From Bacteroidales bacterium (GTDB lineage: Bacteria; Bacteroidota; Bacteroidia; Bacteroidales; UBA932), in assembly GCA_016291185.1 (NCBI GenBank), contig JAEFAI010000032.1, forward strand, positions 1 to 23,753: DNA of 23,753 bases, given 5' to 3'. Below the pieces are notes generated by a model. The model saw only the letters and a list, made by a program, of their open reading frames with translations. It did no database searches and was not told the origin of the DNA. Below are positions 1 to 8,047 of this stretch, one piece after another. Position numbers and translations under genes: made by a program. The number at the start of each line of letters is the position of its first letter. Positions within the stretch are counted from its first letter, which is position 1.

Positions 1-488
1 AGCAGCTTCTTGGCCTCCTTGTCGCCGCCGGTCGTGGCCTGCTTCTGGACCTTCGCGACGCGGGCGTTCACCGTCTCCAGGTCCTTGATCTGAAGTTCCA
101 GGTCCACGACTTCCTTGTCCCGGACCGGATCCACGGAGCCGTCCACGTGGACGACGTTGCCGTCGTCGAAGCAGCGCAGCACGTGCAGGATGGCGTCGCA
201 CTCGCGGATGTTGGCGAGGAACTGGTTGCCCAGGCCCTCTCCGCGGCTCGCGCCGCGCACCAGGCCGGCGATGTCGACGATGTCGACCGTCGCGGGAATC
301 GTGCGCTGCGGCTGGCAGATATCGGAAAGCACCTCCAGGCGCTTGTCGGGGACGTTGGTGGAGCCGAGGTTCGGCTCAATGGTGCAGAACGGGAAATTGG
401 CGCTCTGGGCCTTCCCGGAGCTCACGCAATTGAAGAGGGTGGACTTGCCTACGTTCGGCAGGCCGACGATACCGCATTTCAGGGACAT
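1..488 (-). CDS. ychF: YchF-type GTP/ATP-binding protein, partial (N-terminal 162 residues)
   Basis: YchF is an Obg-family P-loop NTPase that prefers ATP and associates with ribosomes; it is linked to translation and oxidative-stress responses. The start is the ATG at 486-488, giving [17 protein letters not shown] with the P-loop GLPNVGKST at residues 9-17. The family signatures [10 protein letters not shown] (about 32-41), [20 protein letters not shown] (about 70-89) and the switch to an alpha-helical coiled coil after about residue 130 ([20 protein letters not shown]) all fit. The NKxE-like G4 region, C-terminal coiled coil and TGS domain lie beyond the left window edge. A -7 box at 512-519 sits between this gene and the upstream galK, so it is probably transcribed from its own promoter. 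The identification is very secure; the gene is truncated only by the window. Confidence 0.95.
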   Translation of the reverse strand, partial: MSLKCGIVGLPNVGKSTLFNCVSSGKAQSANFPFCTIEPNLGSTNVPDKRLEVLSDICQPQRTIPATVDIVDIAGLVRGASRGEGLGNQFLANIRECDAILHVLRCFDDGNVVHVDGSVDPVRDKEVVDLELQIKDLETVNARVAKVQKQATTGGDKEAKKL

Positions 489-511
489 AGAATCTTTGCT
501 TTTTTGCGCTG

Positions 512-519
512 CAAAGGTA
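512..519 (-). promoter_or_regulatory. -7 box of the ychF promoter
   Basis: On the minus strand this reads TACCTTTG, an exact match to the Bacteroidota -7 consensus TAnnTTTG, 23 bases before the ychF ATG. No clear TTTG -33 element is seen at the expected distance. A 7-bp hairpin with arms at 521-527 and 532-538 spans the galK stop codon just upstream, but it has no U tail and is a weak terminator at best. Confidence 0.5.
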
Positions 520-527
520 AGGAAATT

Positions 528-1679
528 TTACAATTTCCGGGCGCCGTCGGAGATGACTACGTCGTAGATCTTCGGGGCGTGGCCGAACTTGAGCGTGAAT
601 TCCGCCTTGGCGGCCGCCACGAAGGGCAGGTAGAGCTCGTCCTTAACGAGATTGATGGTGCAGCCGCCGAAGCCGCCGCCCATGACGCGGGAGCCCGTGA
701 CGCCGAGCCGGCGGGCCAGGCGGTTGAGGAAGTCGAGCTCCTCGCAGCTCACTTCGTAGAGCTTGCTCAGGCCGAAATGCGTCTGATACATCATCTCGCC
801 CACGGTCTCGTAGTCGCCGCGCTCCAAGGCGTCGCAGACGTCCAGCACACGCTGCACCTCGCCGATGACATACTCTGCACGGAGGAAGTCCTCGCTGGAG
901 ATTTCGCCCCGCACCTCGTCCAGCCAGATGCGCTTGCAGTCGCTCAGGCAGTCGATTTCGGGATGGTTCTTCTTGATCGCGGCGGCGGCGCGCTCGCAGC
1001 TCTGGCGGCGGAAATTATAGGCCGACGAGGCCAGCTCATGCTTCACGCAGGAGTCCACGAGCACGAGCTTGTATCCCTTCGGGTCGAAGGGGAAGTATTT
1101 GTATTCCAGCGTCTTGCAATTCAGTCGAATGAGGCTGCCCGCCTTGCCGAAACAGGAGGCGAACTGATCCATGATGCCGCAGTTCACGCCGCAGTAGTTG
1201 TGCTCCGTGCTCTGGCCGATCTTCGCCAGCTCGAACTTGTCGATGCCGTTCTGGAAGAGGTCGTTGATGGCGAACGCGAAGCAGCTCTCCAGGGCTGCGG
1301 AGGAAGAGAGGCCGGCGCCGATGGGCACATCGCCCGCAAAGACGGCATCGAAGCCCTCCACGCGACCGCCGCGCTTGATCGTCTCCCGGCAGACACCGAA
1401 GACGTAGCACGCCCACTGCTCAGCGGGTTTATCTCCCTCTTCCAGGCCGAAGCCCGTCGCGGCGTTCCTGTCGACGGCGAAGAGGTTCACGGTCTTCGTG
1501 CCGTTGGGGCGGATTTCCGCCACGATGCACTTGTCGATGGCGCCGGGGAAGACGTAACCGCCGTTGTAGTCCGTGTGCTCGCCGATGAGGTTGACGCGGC
1601 CGGCCGCGGCATACAGGGTGCCGCCTTCGCCGTAGAAGGAGAGGAATTTCTCGTGAATGGTGCTGAGCATGTTGTCCAT
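528..1679 (-). CDS. galK: Galactokinase
   Basis: Phosphorylates alpha-D-galactose to galactose-1-phosphate with ATP, the first committed step of the Leloir pathway; cytoplasmic GHMP-family kinase. At 383 residues it has the normal family length. Visible signatures are the galactokinase motif [15 protein letters not shown] (residues 27-41), the GHMP ATP-binding loop [11 protein letters not shown] (about 121-131) and the C-terminal GGGFGGC motif (about 334-340). The start MDNML gives the usual N terminus; ATG at codon 4 is an alternative. No galT, galE, galM or transporter lies nearby, so the rest of the pathway must be elsewhere. A -7 box at 1711-1718 gives it its own promoter overlapping the end of the upstream gene. 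Identification is secure. Confidence 0.96.
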   Translation of the reverse strand: MDNMLSTIHEKFLSFYGEGGTLYAAAGRVNLIGEHTDYNGGYVFPGAIDKCIVAEIRPNGTKTVNLFAVDRNAATGFGLEEGDKPAEQWACYVFGVCRETIKRGGRVEGFDAVFAGDVPIGAGLSSSAALESCFAFAINDLFQNGIDKFELAKIGQSTEHNYCGVNCGIMDQFASCFGKAGSLIRLNCKTLEYKYFPFDPKGYKLVLVDSCVKHELASSAYNFRRQSCERAAAAIKKNHPEIDCLSDCKRIWLDEVRGEISSEDFLRAEYVIGEVQRVLDVCDALERGDYETVGEMMYQTHFGLSKLYEVSCEELDFLNRLARRLGVTGSRVMGGGFGGCTINLVKDELYLPFVAAAKAEFTLKFGHAPKIYDVVISDGARKL

Positions 1680-1710
1680 GGTATGTGGTTTTAAGATTTT
1701 GTCGCAACCA

Positions 1711-1718
1711 CAAATTTA
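1711..1718 (-). promoter_or_regulatory. Promoter of galK
   Basis: Minus strand TAAATTTG matches the -7 consensus TAnnTTTG and a TTG at 1739-1741 lies 20 bases upstream, close to the expected -33 position. It overlaps the 3' end of the upstream gene (stop at 1719-1721) and leaves a leader of roughly 25 bases before the galK ATG. Confidence 0.6.
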
Positions 1719-2567
1719 TCAATAATAAACGATAAAGACAACAGGCAGGTGGTCGCTGACGCCGCCCGTGTAGCGCGGCCCGACAAAGGTCCGCCGGGGC
1801 TTCATGCCGCCGAAGGCCTTGTCCTCCTCCAGCAGCAGCGGGTCAGCGAAAACCTCCTCCCGCACGCGCGGGAAGCCTTCGGCGAAGCCGCCGTCGATCT
1901 TCTCCCAGCGCCCGTTGTACTTGATCGTCCCGGCGCCGCTCCCCCACAGATCCTCGTTGAAATCCCCCACCGCCAGCGTGCGCGGCTGCCCGGCGGCGTG
2001 CAGCGAGTCCGTCAGGGCGCGCAGCCGCGCCTGCGCCGCTTCCCGCCGCTCCGCCTTGCCGCCCAGCTGCGAGGGATGATGGTTCACCAGGATGGCCAGG
2101 CGGTCGAACTCCGCCAGGAGAATGTCGCGCGTGGCCATCACGCCGCCCGCGCTGTCCGGGAGGTGCTTCGGCGTGCTGACGCGCACGGGAAGCGTGGATT
2201 CGCGGCAGAGCAGCGCGCAGTCGATGCCGCGGTGGTCGGGGGAGTCGTAGTGGACGATGCGGTAGTCGAGCTTGCGCAGGGCCGTCTCGCGCGTCAGCCG
2301 GCGCAGCACGAAGGCGTTCTCGACCTCCGCGAAGCCGACCGCGTCCGGCAGCCGCCCGTAGCGGTCGGCGATGCGCAGCAGCGTCTTCGCGATGGCGTCG
2401 CATTTGGCCTGAAAACGGCCTTTCGTCCAGTATTGGGGCTTGCTCTCGGAATGGTAGCTGAAGAAGTTCTCTACGTTCCAGAAAACGACCAACAGCGAGT
2501 CCTGTTGGGAAAACGCGCGGGGACAGAAGCCCAGCAGCAGGGTCAGTATAATCATAGTCCGTTTCAT
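1719..2567 (-). CDS. Exported endonuclease/exonuclease/phosphatase family protein
   Basis: A 282-residue protein with a cleavable signal peptide (MKRTMIILTLLLGFCPRAFSQ, residues 1-21). The mature part shows the metal-dependent DNase I-like phosphohydrolase fold: FWNVENFF near the N terminus (Asn of motif 1), VGFAEVEN (metal-binding Glu), VNHHPSQ, GDFNE (catalytic Asp-x-Asn) and the C-terminal GGVSDHLPV (catalytic Asp-His pair). The family covers nucleases, sphingomyelinases and inositol phosphatases, so the substrate cannot be told from sequence; periplasmic nuclease or phosphatase activity is the simplest inference. It lies between galK and ppiD on the same strand. A hairpin terminator separates it from ppiD, and the only promoter hint is a poor box TATATTAG at 2572-2579. 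Confidence 0.88.
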   Translation of the reverse strand: MKRTMIILTLLLGFCPRAFSQQDSLLVVFWNVENFFSYHSESKPQYWTKGRFQAKCDAIAKTLLRIADRYGRLPDAVGFAEVENAFVLRRLTRETALRKLDYRIVHYDSPDHRGIDCALLCRESTLPVRVSTPKHLPDSAGGVMATRDILLAEFDRLAILVNHHPSQLGGKAERREAAQARLRALTDSLHAAGQPRTLAVGDFNEDLWGSGAGTIKYNGRWEKIDGGFAEGFPRVREEVFADPLLLEEDKAFGGMKPRRTFVGPRYTGGVSDHLPVVFIVYY

Positions 2568-2582
2568 GGTGCTAATATAACG

Positions 2583-2611
2583 AAAAATCCCGCAGTTTCC
2601 TGCGGGACTTT
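2583..2611 (-). terminator. Intrinsic terminator downstream of ppiD
   Basis: Perfect 8-bp stem (TCCCGCAG at 2588-2595, CTGCGGGA at 2600-2607) with a 4-base loop. On the minus strand it is followed by TTTTT (2583-2587), the layout of an intrinsic terminator for transcription leaving ppiD. Confidence 0.85.
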
Positions 2612-2631
2612 TCGGCTTCTGGCCGGAACGG

Positions 2632-4707
2632 CTAGAAGAAGCGCTCTCTGTTATCCTTGACGTTGTCGTACTCCTGCATGACCGGGAGGATCATCTGGGA
2701 GAGGTACTGGGCCTTCTGCGTGGCCAGGTTCTTGGCGTCAGCCTCGCTGTAGAAGCTGCCCTGCGCCTTGTTCGCCACACGCACGACATAGGTGCCCATC
2801 ACACCGTTCACCGGGCCGTAAATCTCGCCTTCCTTCGCGGCGGCGATGGCGCCGATCAGCGCCGGCTCCACGCTGGAGGAACCCAGCGAGAGGGCGTCGC
2901 GGTGCTCGACGGTCACGCCGAGGCGCTCGGCAATCTCCTCAAGGGAGGAAGCACCGGCAATCTGCTCGGCCACCTTCTTCGAACTGGCCTCCTGCTGCTT
3001 CTGGGAGAGGAGCAGCTGGTAGATCTGGGAAGCCACCTTCTGCACGGAAGCGTAACCCTCCTTGTTCGCCTCCTTGACGGCGGCCACGAAGAAGTAGTTG
3101 TTGTCCACGGTGATGATGTTGGAGGACTTGCCGGGCTTGTTGTCGAAGTCCCAGCGGGTCACTTCCTTGGCGTTGTCGATGGCGCCGTAGGCGGCCGTCG
3201 CCTCGGTGATGGTGGCCTGGTGGGAGTAGACCTTCGTGGAATCCAGGGCCTTCTGGTAGCCTTCATAGGTGCCGCCGGCGAGGGTGGCGAAGGTGTTGGC
3301 CTGGGAATAGAAGTTATTGAAGGTCTCCTTGCTGGCCAGGGCGGTCTTCTCGAGGATCGCGACCTGCTTCTTGGCCACCGGCTTGGTCTTGTTGCTCACG
3401 AGCACGACATGGGTGCCGTACTGGGTCGTCAGCACGTACGGGGTGCCCACCTTGGCGTCGAAGACATCCTCGAAGCCCGGGATCATGTAGGTCTGGGTCA
3501 TCCAGCCGATGCTGCCGAGTTCGCCGTCAGCGGCGGAACCCTGGTCGGCGGAATAGGCGGCGGCGAGGTTGGCGAAGTTGCCGCCCTTCTTGAGGACGTT
3601 CACCAGGCTGTCAGCCACGTGCGCGGCGTTGTCGCCCTGCAAGAGGATGTGCTTGACAAAAGCGGAGTCCGGCATCATCTTGCTGGCCATCTCGCGACCC
3701 GCGAAGAAGCTGGTGCCGTCGGTCACGATCTGGGTGAGCTTGTTGCCCCCGAAGATCTGGTCGTCGAGCTCGGCGTTGACCGTGGCGAGCTCACCGGCCT
3801 TGTACCAGTAGTTGTCCAGGCCGCGCTCGGAGTTCTTGAGCAGGAAGGCGCGCATGTTGTCGGTCGTGGCGAACTCGTCGAATGCCTCGCTCATCGCGGT
3901 GCTCGCGGCGGCGATGTCCTCGGAGGACGGAACCACCTCGAAGACGACATACTCAATCTCGCGGTTGGCCTTCTGCTTGAAGATTTCCTTATGGGCCTTG
4001 TAGTAGGCGCGCACCTCGTCGTCGGAGACGGTGACGGTGCTGTCAATATCGTTCATCGGGTAGAACACCATGCAGTAGTCCACGTCGGCGGTGGTGTTGC
4101 CTTCCTTGACGGCCTGGGCGAGCTGCAGCGCGTTGTCGTTGCCGCTGGCGGTGAACAGGGCGCCGTACTTGGCATAGTACTGCTGGTTGTGGACGTTGTT
4201 CTGGATGTAGTTCCAGTAGGTGCGGAGCTGGCCGCTGTCGTCAGCGTCCACGTTCTGGATGAAGGCCTTCAGGCGATCCGCGGAGAACACGCCGTTCTCA
4301 TCCATGAAAACGGGGTTCTGCACCAGGACCGGGGAAGCGTACTCCCCGCCCATCAGGGCCAGCATCTCGTCTTCACCGACAGTGATGCCCGCCTCCTTGG
4401 CGTTCTTCACGAACAGGTATTTGTCGAGCAGCTCCTGCCAGGCAGCGTTGCGGATCTGCTTCTGGCTTTCCTCGTCGCGGGTGGCGCCGAGGAGCTCGTT
4501 GATCGTCGTATAACGGTCCACGTCCGCCTGGAAATCCGAGTAGGAAATACTCTTGCCGGCGATCTGACCGACGTCATACTTGGAGGACATCGAGTTCAGG
4601 GCCGACTCCAGGGTGCTGGGATCGATAATGAAAGACAGGAGGGCCAGCGCGATGATGATCGAGATCGCGAGGCCGAACTTTACGCGTATTTTTTCAAGTA
4701 CCGCCAT
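2632..4707 (-). CDS. ppiD: PpiD/SurA-like periplasmic peptidyl-prolyl isomerase and foldase
   Basis: A 691-residue membrane-anchored chaperone expected to assist folding of outer-membrane and exported proteins. One N-terminal membrane anchor (about residues 11-28, GLAISIIIALALLSFII) is followed by a SurA_N-like helical region (about 45-250). A parvulin-type rotamase domain spans about 347-440, with the signatures FVKHILLQ, GSIGWMTQ and YGTHVVLV. A second, degenerate chaperone or rotamase-like segment lies at about 500-650. Length and order match Bacteroidota PpiD-type proteins. The start MAVLEKIR puts positive charges before the anchor, consistent with N-in/C-out topology. It lies 45 bases after lptC, with a poor -7-like box (TATCTTCG, 4744-4751) between, so it may be read with the lptC operon. 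It ends in TAG before a strong terminator. Confidence 0.92.
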   Translation of the reverse strand: MAVLEKIRVKFGLAISIIIALALLSFIIDPSTLESALNSMSSKYDVGQIAGKSISYSDFQADVDRYTTINELLGATRDEESQKQIRNAAWQELLDKYLFVKNAKEAGITVGEDEMLALMGGEYASPVLVQNPVFMDENGVFSADRLKAFIQNVDADDSGQLRTYWNYIQNNVHNQQYYAKYGALFTASGNDNALQLAQAVKEGNTTADVDYCMVFYPMNDIDSTVTVSDDEVRAYYKAHKEIFKQKANREIEYVVFEVVPSSEDIAAASTAMSEAFDEFATTDNMRAFLLKNSERGLDNYWYKAGELATVNAELDDQIFGGNKLTQIVTDGTSFFAGREMASKMMPDSAFVKHILLQGDNAAHVADSLVNVLKKGGNFANLAAAYSADQGSAADGELGSIGWMTQTYMIPGFEDVFDAKVGTPYVLTTQYGTHVVLVSNKTKPVAKKQVAILEKTALASKETFNNFYSQANTFATLAGGTYEGYQKALDSTKVYSHQATITEATAAYGAIDNAKEVTRWDFDNKPGKSSNIITVDNNYFFVAAVKEANKEGYASVQKVASQIYQLLLSQKQQEASSKKVAEQIAGASSLEEIAERLGVTVEHRDALSLGSSSVEPALIGAIAAAKEGEIYGPVNGVMGTYVVRVANKAQGSFYSEADAKNLATQKAQYLSQMILPVMQEYDNVKDNRERFF

Positions 4708-4752
4708 GGTTATATAATTTTATAATTTTCCGTTAAGGGGCTGCGAAGATAG

Positions 4753-5388
4753 TTATTTTTTTGGAAACGGCCCAATAAAATTCACAGAATCAATGATTAC
4801 GGCCGTGCTGTCCTGCACCACCACACCGTAGCCGTCGAACGGACGGTACAGGATGGAGTTGCGCACGTGGTCGTCGGAACGCATTCCGAAGCCCTGCAGG
4901 AAGCCCTGACGGGAGTACAGCTTGACATAGCAGTCCGTGTAAATCTCCCGTTTGGCCTGGTCCCAGTAGACCGTGTCCGTCTCCATCGTCTCCTGTTCGA
5001 GGACGTTGTGCATGATGACGTTGCCGAAGGCCTCCCAGATCTCGTCCCGGCCGCTCCTTTTGGGCACGATGTGCCGGGCGTCGTCCGCCACGATGATCGA
5101 CTCGAGCAGGCCGTCTTCCGTATAGCCATAGACCGAAATCCCCTGCGGGAACGCGTCGTACGAGACGGTGTCCGCGTCGTAGTGCTCCATCAGGGGCGTT
5201 TCCATCCGCATCGAAACCGCCCCGTTGCGCGTCTGCACGGCAAAGACGTCGTGCGAGCGCTGCGTGGGCGTTTTGCTCAGGTCCAGCTTCTCCGCTTCGC
5301 CGATGCCGCTCCGGCAGGAAACGACAATGCTGGCAACCACGAACGTGATTGCCAGCACTTGATGTCCGAAGTGTCGCCGGGCGCCCAA
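4753..5388 (-). CDS. lptC: LPS export protein LptC, lipoprotein form
   Basis: LptC links the inner-membrane LptBFG transporter to the periplasmic LptA bridge that carries lipopolysaccharide outward. The protein has 211 residues. Residues 11-25 form a signal sequence ending in VVSC, with Cys25 the likely lipidated residue, as in Bacteroidota LptC rather than the enterobacterial membrane-anchored form. The rest is beta-rich in the LptC/OstA style (MRMETPLMEHYD, YTEDGLLESIIVADDAR, AFGNVIMHN, ETDTVYWDQAKREIYTD). The best start is a TTG at 5386-5388, one base after the TAA of the upstream TPR gene; no in-frame ATG precedes the signal sequence and the RR at residues 4-5 is needed for a normal signal peptide. 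Translation is probably coupled to the TPR gene. Confidence 0.87.
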   Translation of the reverse strand: MGARRHFGHQVLAITFVVASIVVSCRSGIGEAEKLDLSKTPTQRSHDVFAVQTRNGAVSMRMETPLMEHYDADTVSYDAFPQGISVYGYTEDGLLESIIVADDARHIVPKRSGRDEIWEAFGNVIMHNVLEQETMETDTVYWDQAKREIYTDCYVKLYSRQGFLQGFGMRSDDHVRNSILYRPFDGYGVVVQDSTAVIIDSVNFIGPFPKK

Positions 5389-5389
5389 T

Positions 5390-6712
5390 TTATCTGGTGC
5401 GCACCGTCGTCGTGGCGCGCATGCCGCCGCAGACGACCGTGTAGGACTGACCCTTGGTGATATCGTACATGAAGGCTTCCGCCGTCTCCGGGAAGTACAC
5501 GCTGTACTGGCCGATGTAGCGGTTGGCCTCGTCCGTCAGGGACGGATCGGCGGCCTTGGCCTTGTTCATGTAGTCGCAGGCCACCCAGTACGGGGCGCGA
5601 CGGGAAATCTCGTCGCCACCGCAGCGCGTGGAGCCCCAGATGTTGCCGATGAGGAAGTAGGCCTTACCGGCCAGGGCCTCGTTCTCGGCAGCCACCTTGC
5701 TGGCATACTCGAAAGCATGGGCGCTGTCTCCGTTCTTGAAGCAGAGCGTGGCGAGCTCGTAGGTCCAGTCGCCGGTCTTGGAGTCACCGGCCTCGAGACC
5801 GGCGATGGCGCTCTCCAGGTAAGAGATGGCCTCGGCATAGTTGCCGCGGGCGCCGTGCAGGCGGGACAGATAGTAGGAGCTGCTGGCGGAAGGATCCAGC
5901 TTGTTCATCGTGGTCACGGCCGCGAGGAAGAGGTCGTTGTTGTCGCAGTTCTCGGTCATGCTCATCGTCTTCACGATGGCCTGGGCGAGCTGCAGGTTGT
6001 CCGGATCGGCGGCGAGGCGCGGGGTGTAGAGCTCGATGAGGTTGTCGCAGCTGGCCACCTTGCTGCCGGCGAAGACGCTGCCCATGTCGTTCTTGACGCT
6101 GGCCACCTGCTCCTTCTCGGTGTCGTTGGCGGGAGCCATCTTCTCCAGGAGGTCGTTGTTACGCTGGTAGACGTTGATCACGCTCTCGGCATCCAGCTCA
6201 CCGGCCTGAAAGAGGTCGATGGCGGCCTGCAGGTCATAGAGCAGGGTGGTCGGGCGAACCTTCTCCTGGACACGGCCGATGATGAACTCGAAGCCGTCAT
6301 AGAGGCGACGGTTGTTGTCCTTGACGTAGTTGTGCAGGTCCTGACCCATGTTGTTGTAGGTGGTCAGGGCGTTGTTGGGATAGTTGTGGGCACGGGTCTC
6401 GTGCAGCGTCATCAGGGAGTCCACGAGCGCCTTGCGGTACGCGGCGTTGCGGGCGTTCTTCTGGATGAGGTGACGGAGCAGGGTCGTACCGTCGATGAGC
6501 ATCGTCTGGTTGGCCGTCGGCGGGCAGAAGTGGTATGCCTGGCGCCAGCTGGGCAGGGCCTCATCGTAATTTTTCTGTTTGAAGTACTCCTTGTAGAAGG
6601 AAAGGTTGGTCACGCACTTGGCGCTGTCCGCACCATACTTACCCTGGGCGAAACCATTGGTTCCCAGGAACATGGCGGAAAGGGTCAGAATGACAAGAGT
6701 TAATTTTTTCAT
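5390..6712 (-). CDS. Exported tetratricopeptide-repeat protein of unknown function
   Basis: A 440-residue protein with a signal peptide (MKKLTLVILTLSAMFLGTNGFAQ). The mature part is helical with TPR-like repeats: FYKEYFKQKNYDEALPSWRQAY near the N terminus, and LSRLHGARGNYAEAISYLESA and ELATLCFKNGDSAHAFEYASK further on. TPRs are protein-binding scaffolds, so an adaptor role in the periplasm is plausible. It has several cysteines that could form disulfides. It sits between the outer-membrane barrel gene (18 bases upstream) and lptC (1 base downstream), so it is probably co-transcribed with both. That context suggests a job in envelope assembly or LPS export, but this is inference; the molecular function is unknown. 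Confidence 0.85.
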   Translation of the reverse strand: MKKLTLVILTLSAMFLGTNGFAQGKYGADSAKCVTNLSFYKEYFKQKNYDEALPSWRQAYHFCPPTANQTMLIDGTTLLRHLIQKNARNAAYRKALVDSLMTLHETRAHNYPNNALTTYNNMGQDLHNYVKDNNRRLYDGFEFIIGRVQEKVRPTTLLYDLQAAIDLFQAGELDAESVINVYQRNNDLLEKMAPANDTEKEQVASVKNDMGSVFAGSKVASCDNLIELYTPRLAADPDNLQLAQAIVKTMSMTENCDNNDLFLAAVTTMNKLDPSASSSYYLSRLHGARGNYAEAISYLESAIAGLEAGDSKTGDWTYELATLCFKNGDSAHAFEYASKVAAENEALAGKAYFLIGNIWGSTRCGGDEISRRAPYWVACDYMNKAKAADPSLTDEANRYIGQYSVYFPETAEAFMYDITKGQSYTVVCGGMRATTTVRTR

Positions 6713-6730
6713 ATCGCGATAGTTTTATTG

Positions 6731-8047
6731 TTATTCGTATTGAGGTTTACGGAACCAGATGTCAAAGAGGTTGAAGCCGATCGAAATGTTGACGTAGCGC
6801 TCGCGGATCATTTCCCCGCTCAGGGCTCCGCGCTGGCCCAGGTCGACGCCGATGGTGAAGCCGTTGTAGTTGTTCACGATCGGCAGGGTCACGCCCAGGG
6901 TGATGCCGGTGGAGGCTACTTCCTTACCGTTCAGCAAAAAGTATTCCTTTTTATGATATGCGCCCACGCGATAGGCCACGTGGTTGAAATAGTAACGGAT
7001 GTCGTTTCGGTTCGGAACGATCTCGAAACCCGCGCGGAAGGTCTGCGCCACGGAGGAGGTGAAGAGGCTGCTCGCGGTGAAGCCGCGGGCGCCGTCCAGG
7101 CCGCTTGTGCGCCAGTCGGAGCGGGAATAGTCGAACGTGACCACCCAGCGGCCGCGCTCCTGGAAGGAGATGCCGACCGCGAGTTCGCTCGGGATCTCCA
7201 CCTTGCTGTCCACGCCGAGATTGTCCATCTTGTAGTAGAGCGTGTCGGATACGGCGCTGCCGGCGGAGTAGCGGTAGGACTCCATCGTGCCTCTCAGCTT
7301 CACGGGCAGGGAATAGGTCGCGCCGACCGTGAGGGCGTGCTTGGTGCCGAGGGGCTGCTCATACTGGACGCCGAACTTGAAGCCGTTGCCCGTGATGATG
7401 CCCGTGGTGCCGTTCAGAACGCCGTTGTAGGAGGCGTCGTTGAACGTCGTCGAATACACCTTGTCGATCTTGCCGAAGTAGTAGTTCCACTGCACGCCGA
7501 GGGACAGGTGCTTGAAGAACGTCACGCCTGCGGCGGCGAACGCCTTGTAGATGCTGCCCGCGCCGGTGGCGGAGTAGGTGATGTTGCCGGTCTGGCCGAT
7601 CAGTTGCGGGTCGGTGTAGTTGAAGCTGTAGCCGAAGCCCGTGTCGCTGTACGGCATGATGCCCACCATCATGGCGGACTTGCGCCAAATCGGGAAGGAC
7701 ATCGCCAGATCGTTGATATTGAAGGTGTTGCTGGCAGACTTGACGCCGGCCTGCTGGAACAGCTTGTTGTCGTTGTAGAGCGAGAAGTCGGCCATGAAGG
7801 CCAGGCTGTCGCGCGCCGTGACGGCGGCGGGGTTGATCAGGTTCAGGAAACGGTTGTTGCGCAGGGCCACGCCCGTGCCGCCCATCGTCTTGCTGTAGGC
7901 GGAGCCGGGCTGGGCCAGGTCGCCGACTCCGTAGATGGAGTACGGCGTGTAGGTACCCGTCGTCTGGCCGGACGCGGAGAATGCCGCGCCCGCCGCCAGC
8001 AGGACGGTCAGGATAGCGCTATGTAAGATTCTTCTTGACATAATCAT
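6731..8047 (-). CDS. Outer-membrane beta-barrel protein, FadL/OmpP1-like
   Basis: A 438-residue protein with a signal peptide ending near FSASGQ. The N-terminal motif of the mature protein (SKTMGGTGVALRN followed by LNLINPAAV) is the hallmark of FadL/OmpP1-type barrels and of the Bacteroidota proteins related to them. The rest is alternating aromatic beta strands, and the protein ends in a strand with terminal aromatics (GFNLFDIWFRKPQYE). FadL-type barrels take up hydrophobic molecules, but the Bacteroidota relatives have no settled substrate. Start codons at 8047 (MIMSRR) or 8041 (MSRR) both overlap the end of coaX, by 29 or 23 bases, so translation is probably coupled. It is followed after 18 bases by the TPR gene. 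Confidence 0.88.
   Translation of the reverse strand: MIMSRRILHSAILTVLLAAGAAFSASGQTTGTYTPYSIYGVGDLAQPGSAYSKTMGGTGVALRNNRFLNLINPAAVTARDSLAFMADFSLYNDNKLFQQAGVKSASNTFNINDLAMSFPIWRKSAMMVGIMPYSDTGFGYSFNYTDPQLIGQTGNITYSATGAGSIYKAFAAAGVTFFKHLSLGVQWNYYFGKIDKVYSTTFNDASYNGVLNGTTGIITGNGFKFGVQYEQPLGTKHALTVGATYSLPVKLRGTMESYRYSAGSAVSDTLYYKMDNLGVDSKVEIPSELAVGISFQERGRWVVTFDYSRSDWRTSGLDGARGFTASSLFTSSVAQTFRAGFEIVPNRNDIRYYFNHVAYRVGAYHKKEYFLLNGKEVASTGITLGVTLPIVNNYNGFTIGVDLGQRGALSGEMIRERYVNISIGFNLFDIWFRKPQYE

Noticed and set aside
141..152. Palindrome GTCCACGTGGAC in ychF as a second parS
   Set aside because: It lacks the GTT/AAC arms of the parS core when centred on CACGTG (four mismatches over 14 bases) and encodes conserved HVDG residues.
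521..538. Hairpin GGAAATT-TTAC-AATTTCC at the galK stop as a terminator
   Set aside because: The stem is AT-rich and short and has no U tail on either strand. It is at most a weak structure.
147..1694. Long plus-strand open frame (515 codons) opposite galK
   Set aside because: It is antisense to a clear galactokinase and encodes low-complexity Ala/Val/Glu/Leu-rich sequence typical of shadows in high-GC, C-ending-codon genes. No signal peptide, motif or promoter supports it.
2902..4725. Very long plus-strand open frame (607 codons) opposite ppiD, and a 625-codon minus frame at 13274-15151 opposite frdA
   Set aside because: Both mirror well-supported genes and have repetitive His/Val/Gly/Leu-rich content without recognisable domains. 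Their length follows from codon bias, not selection.
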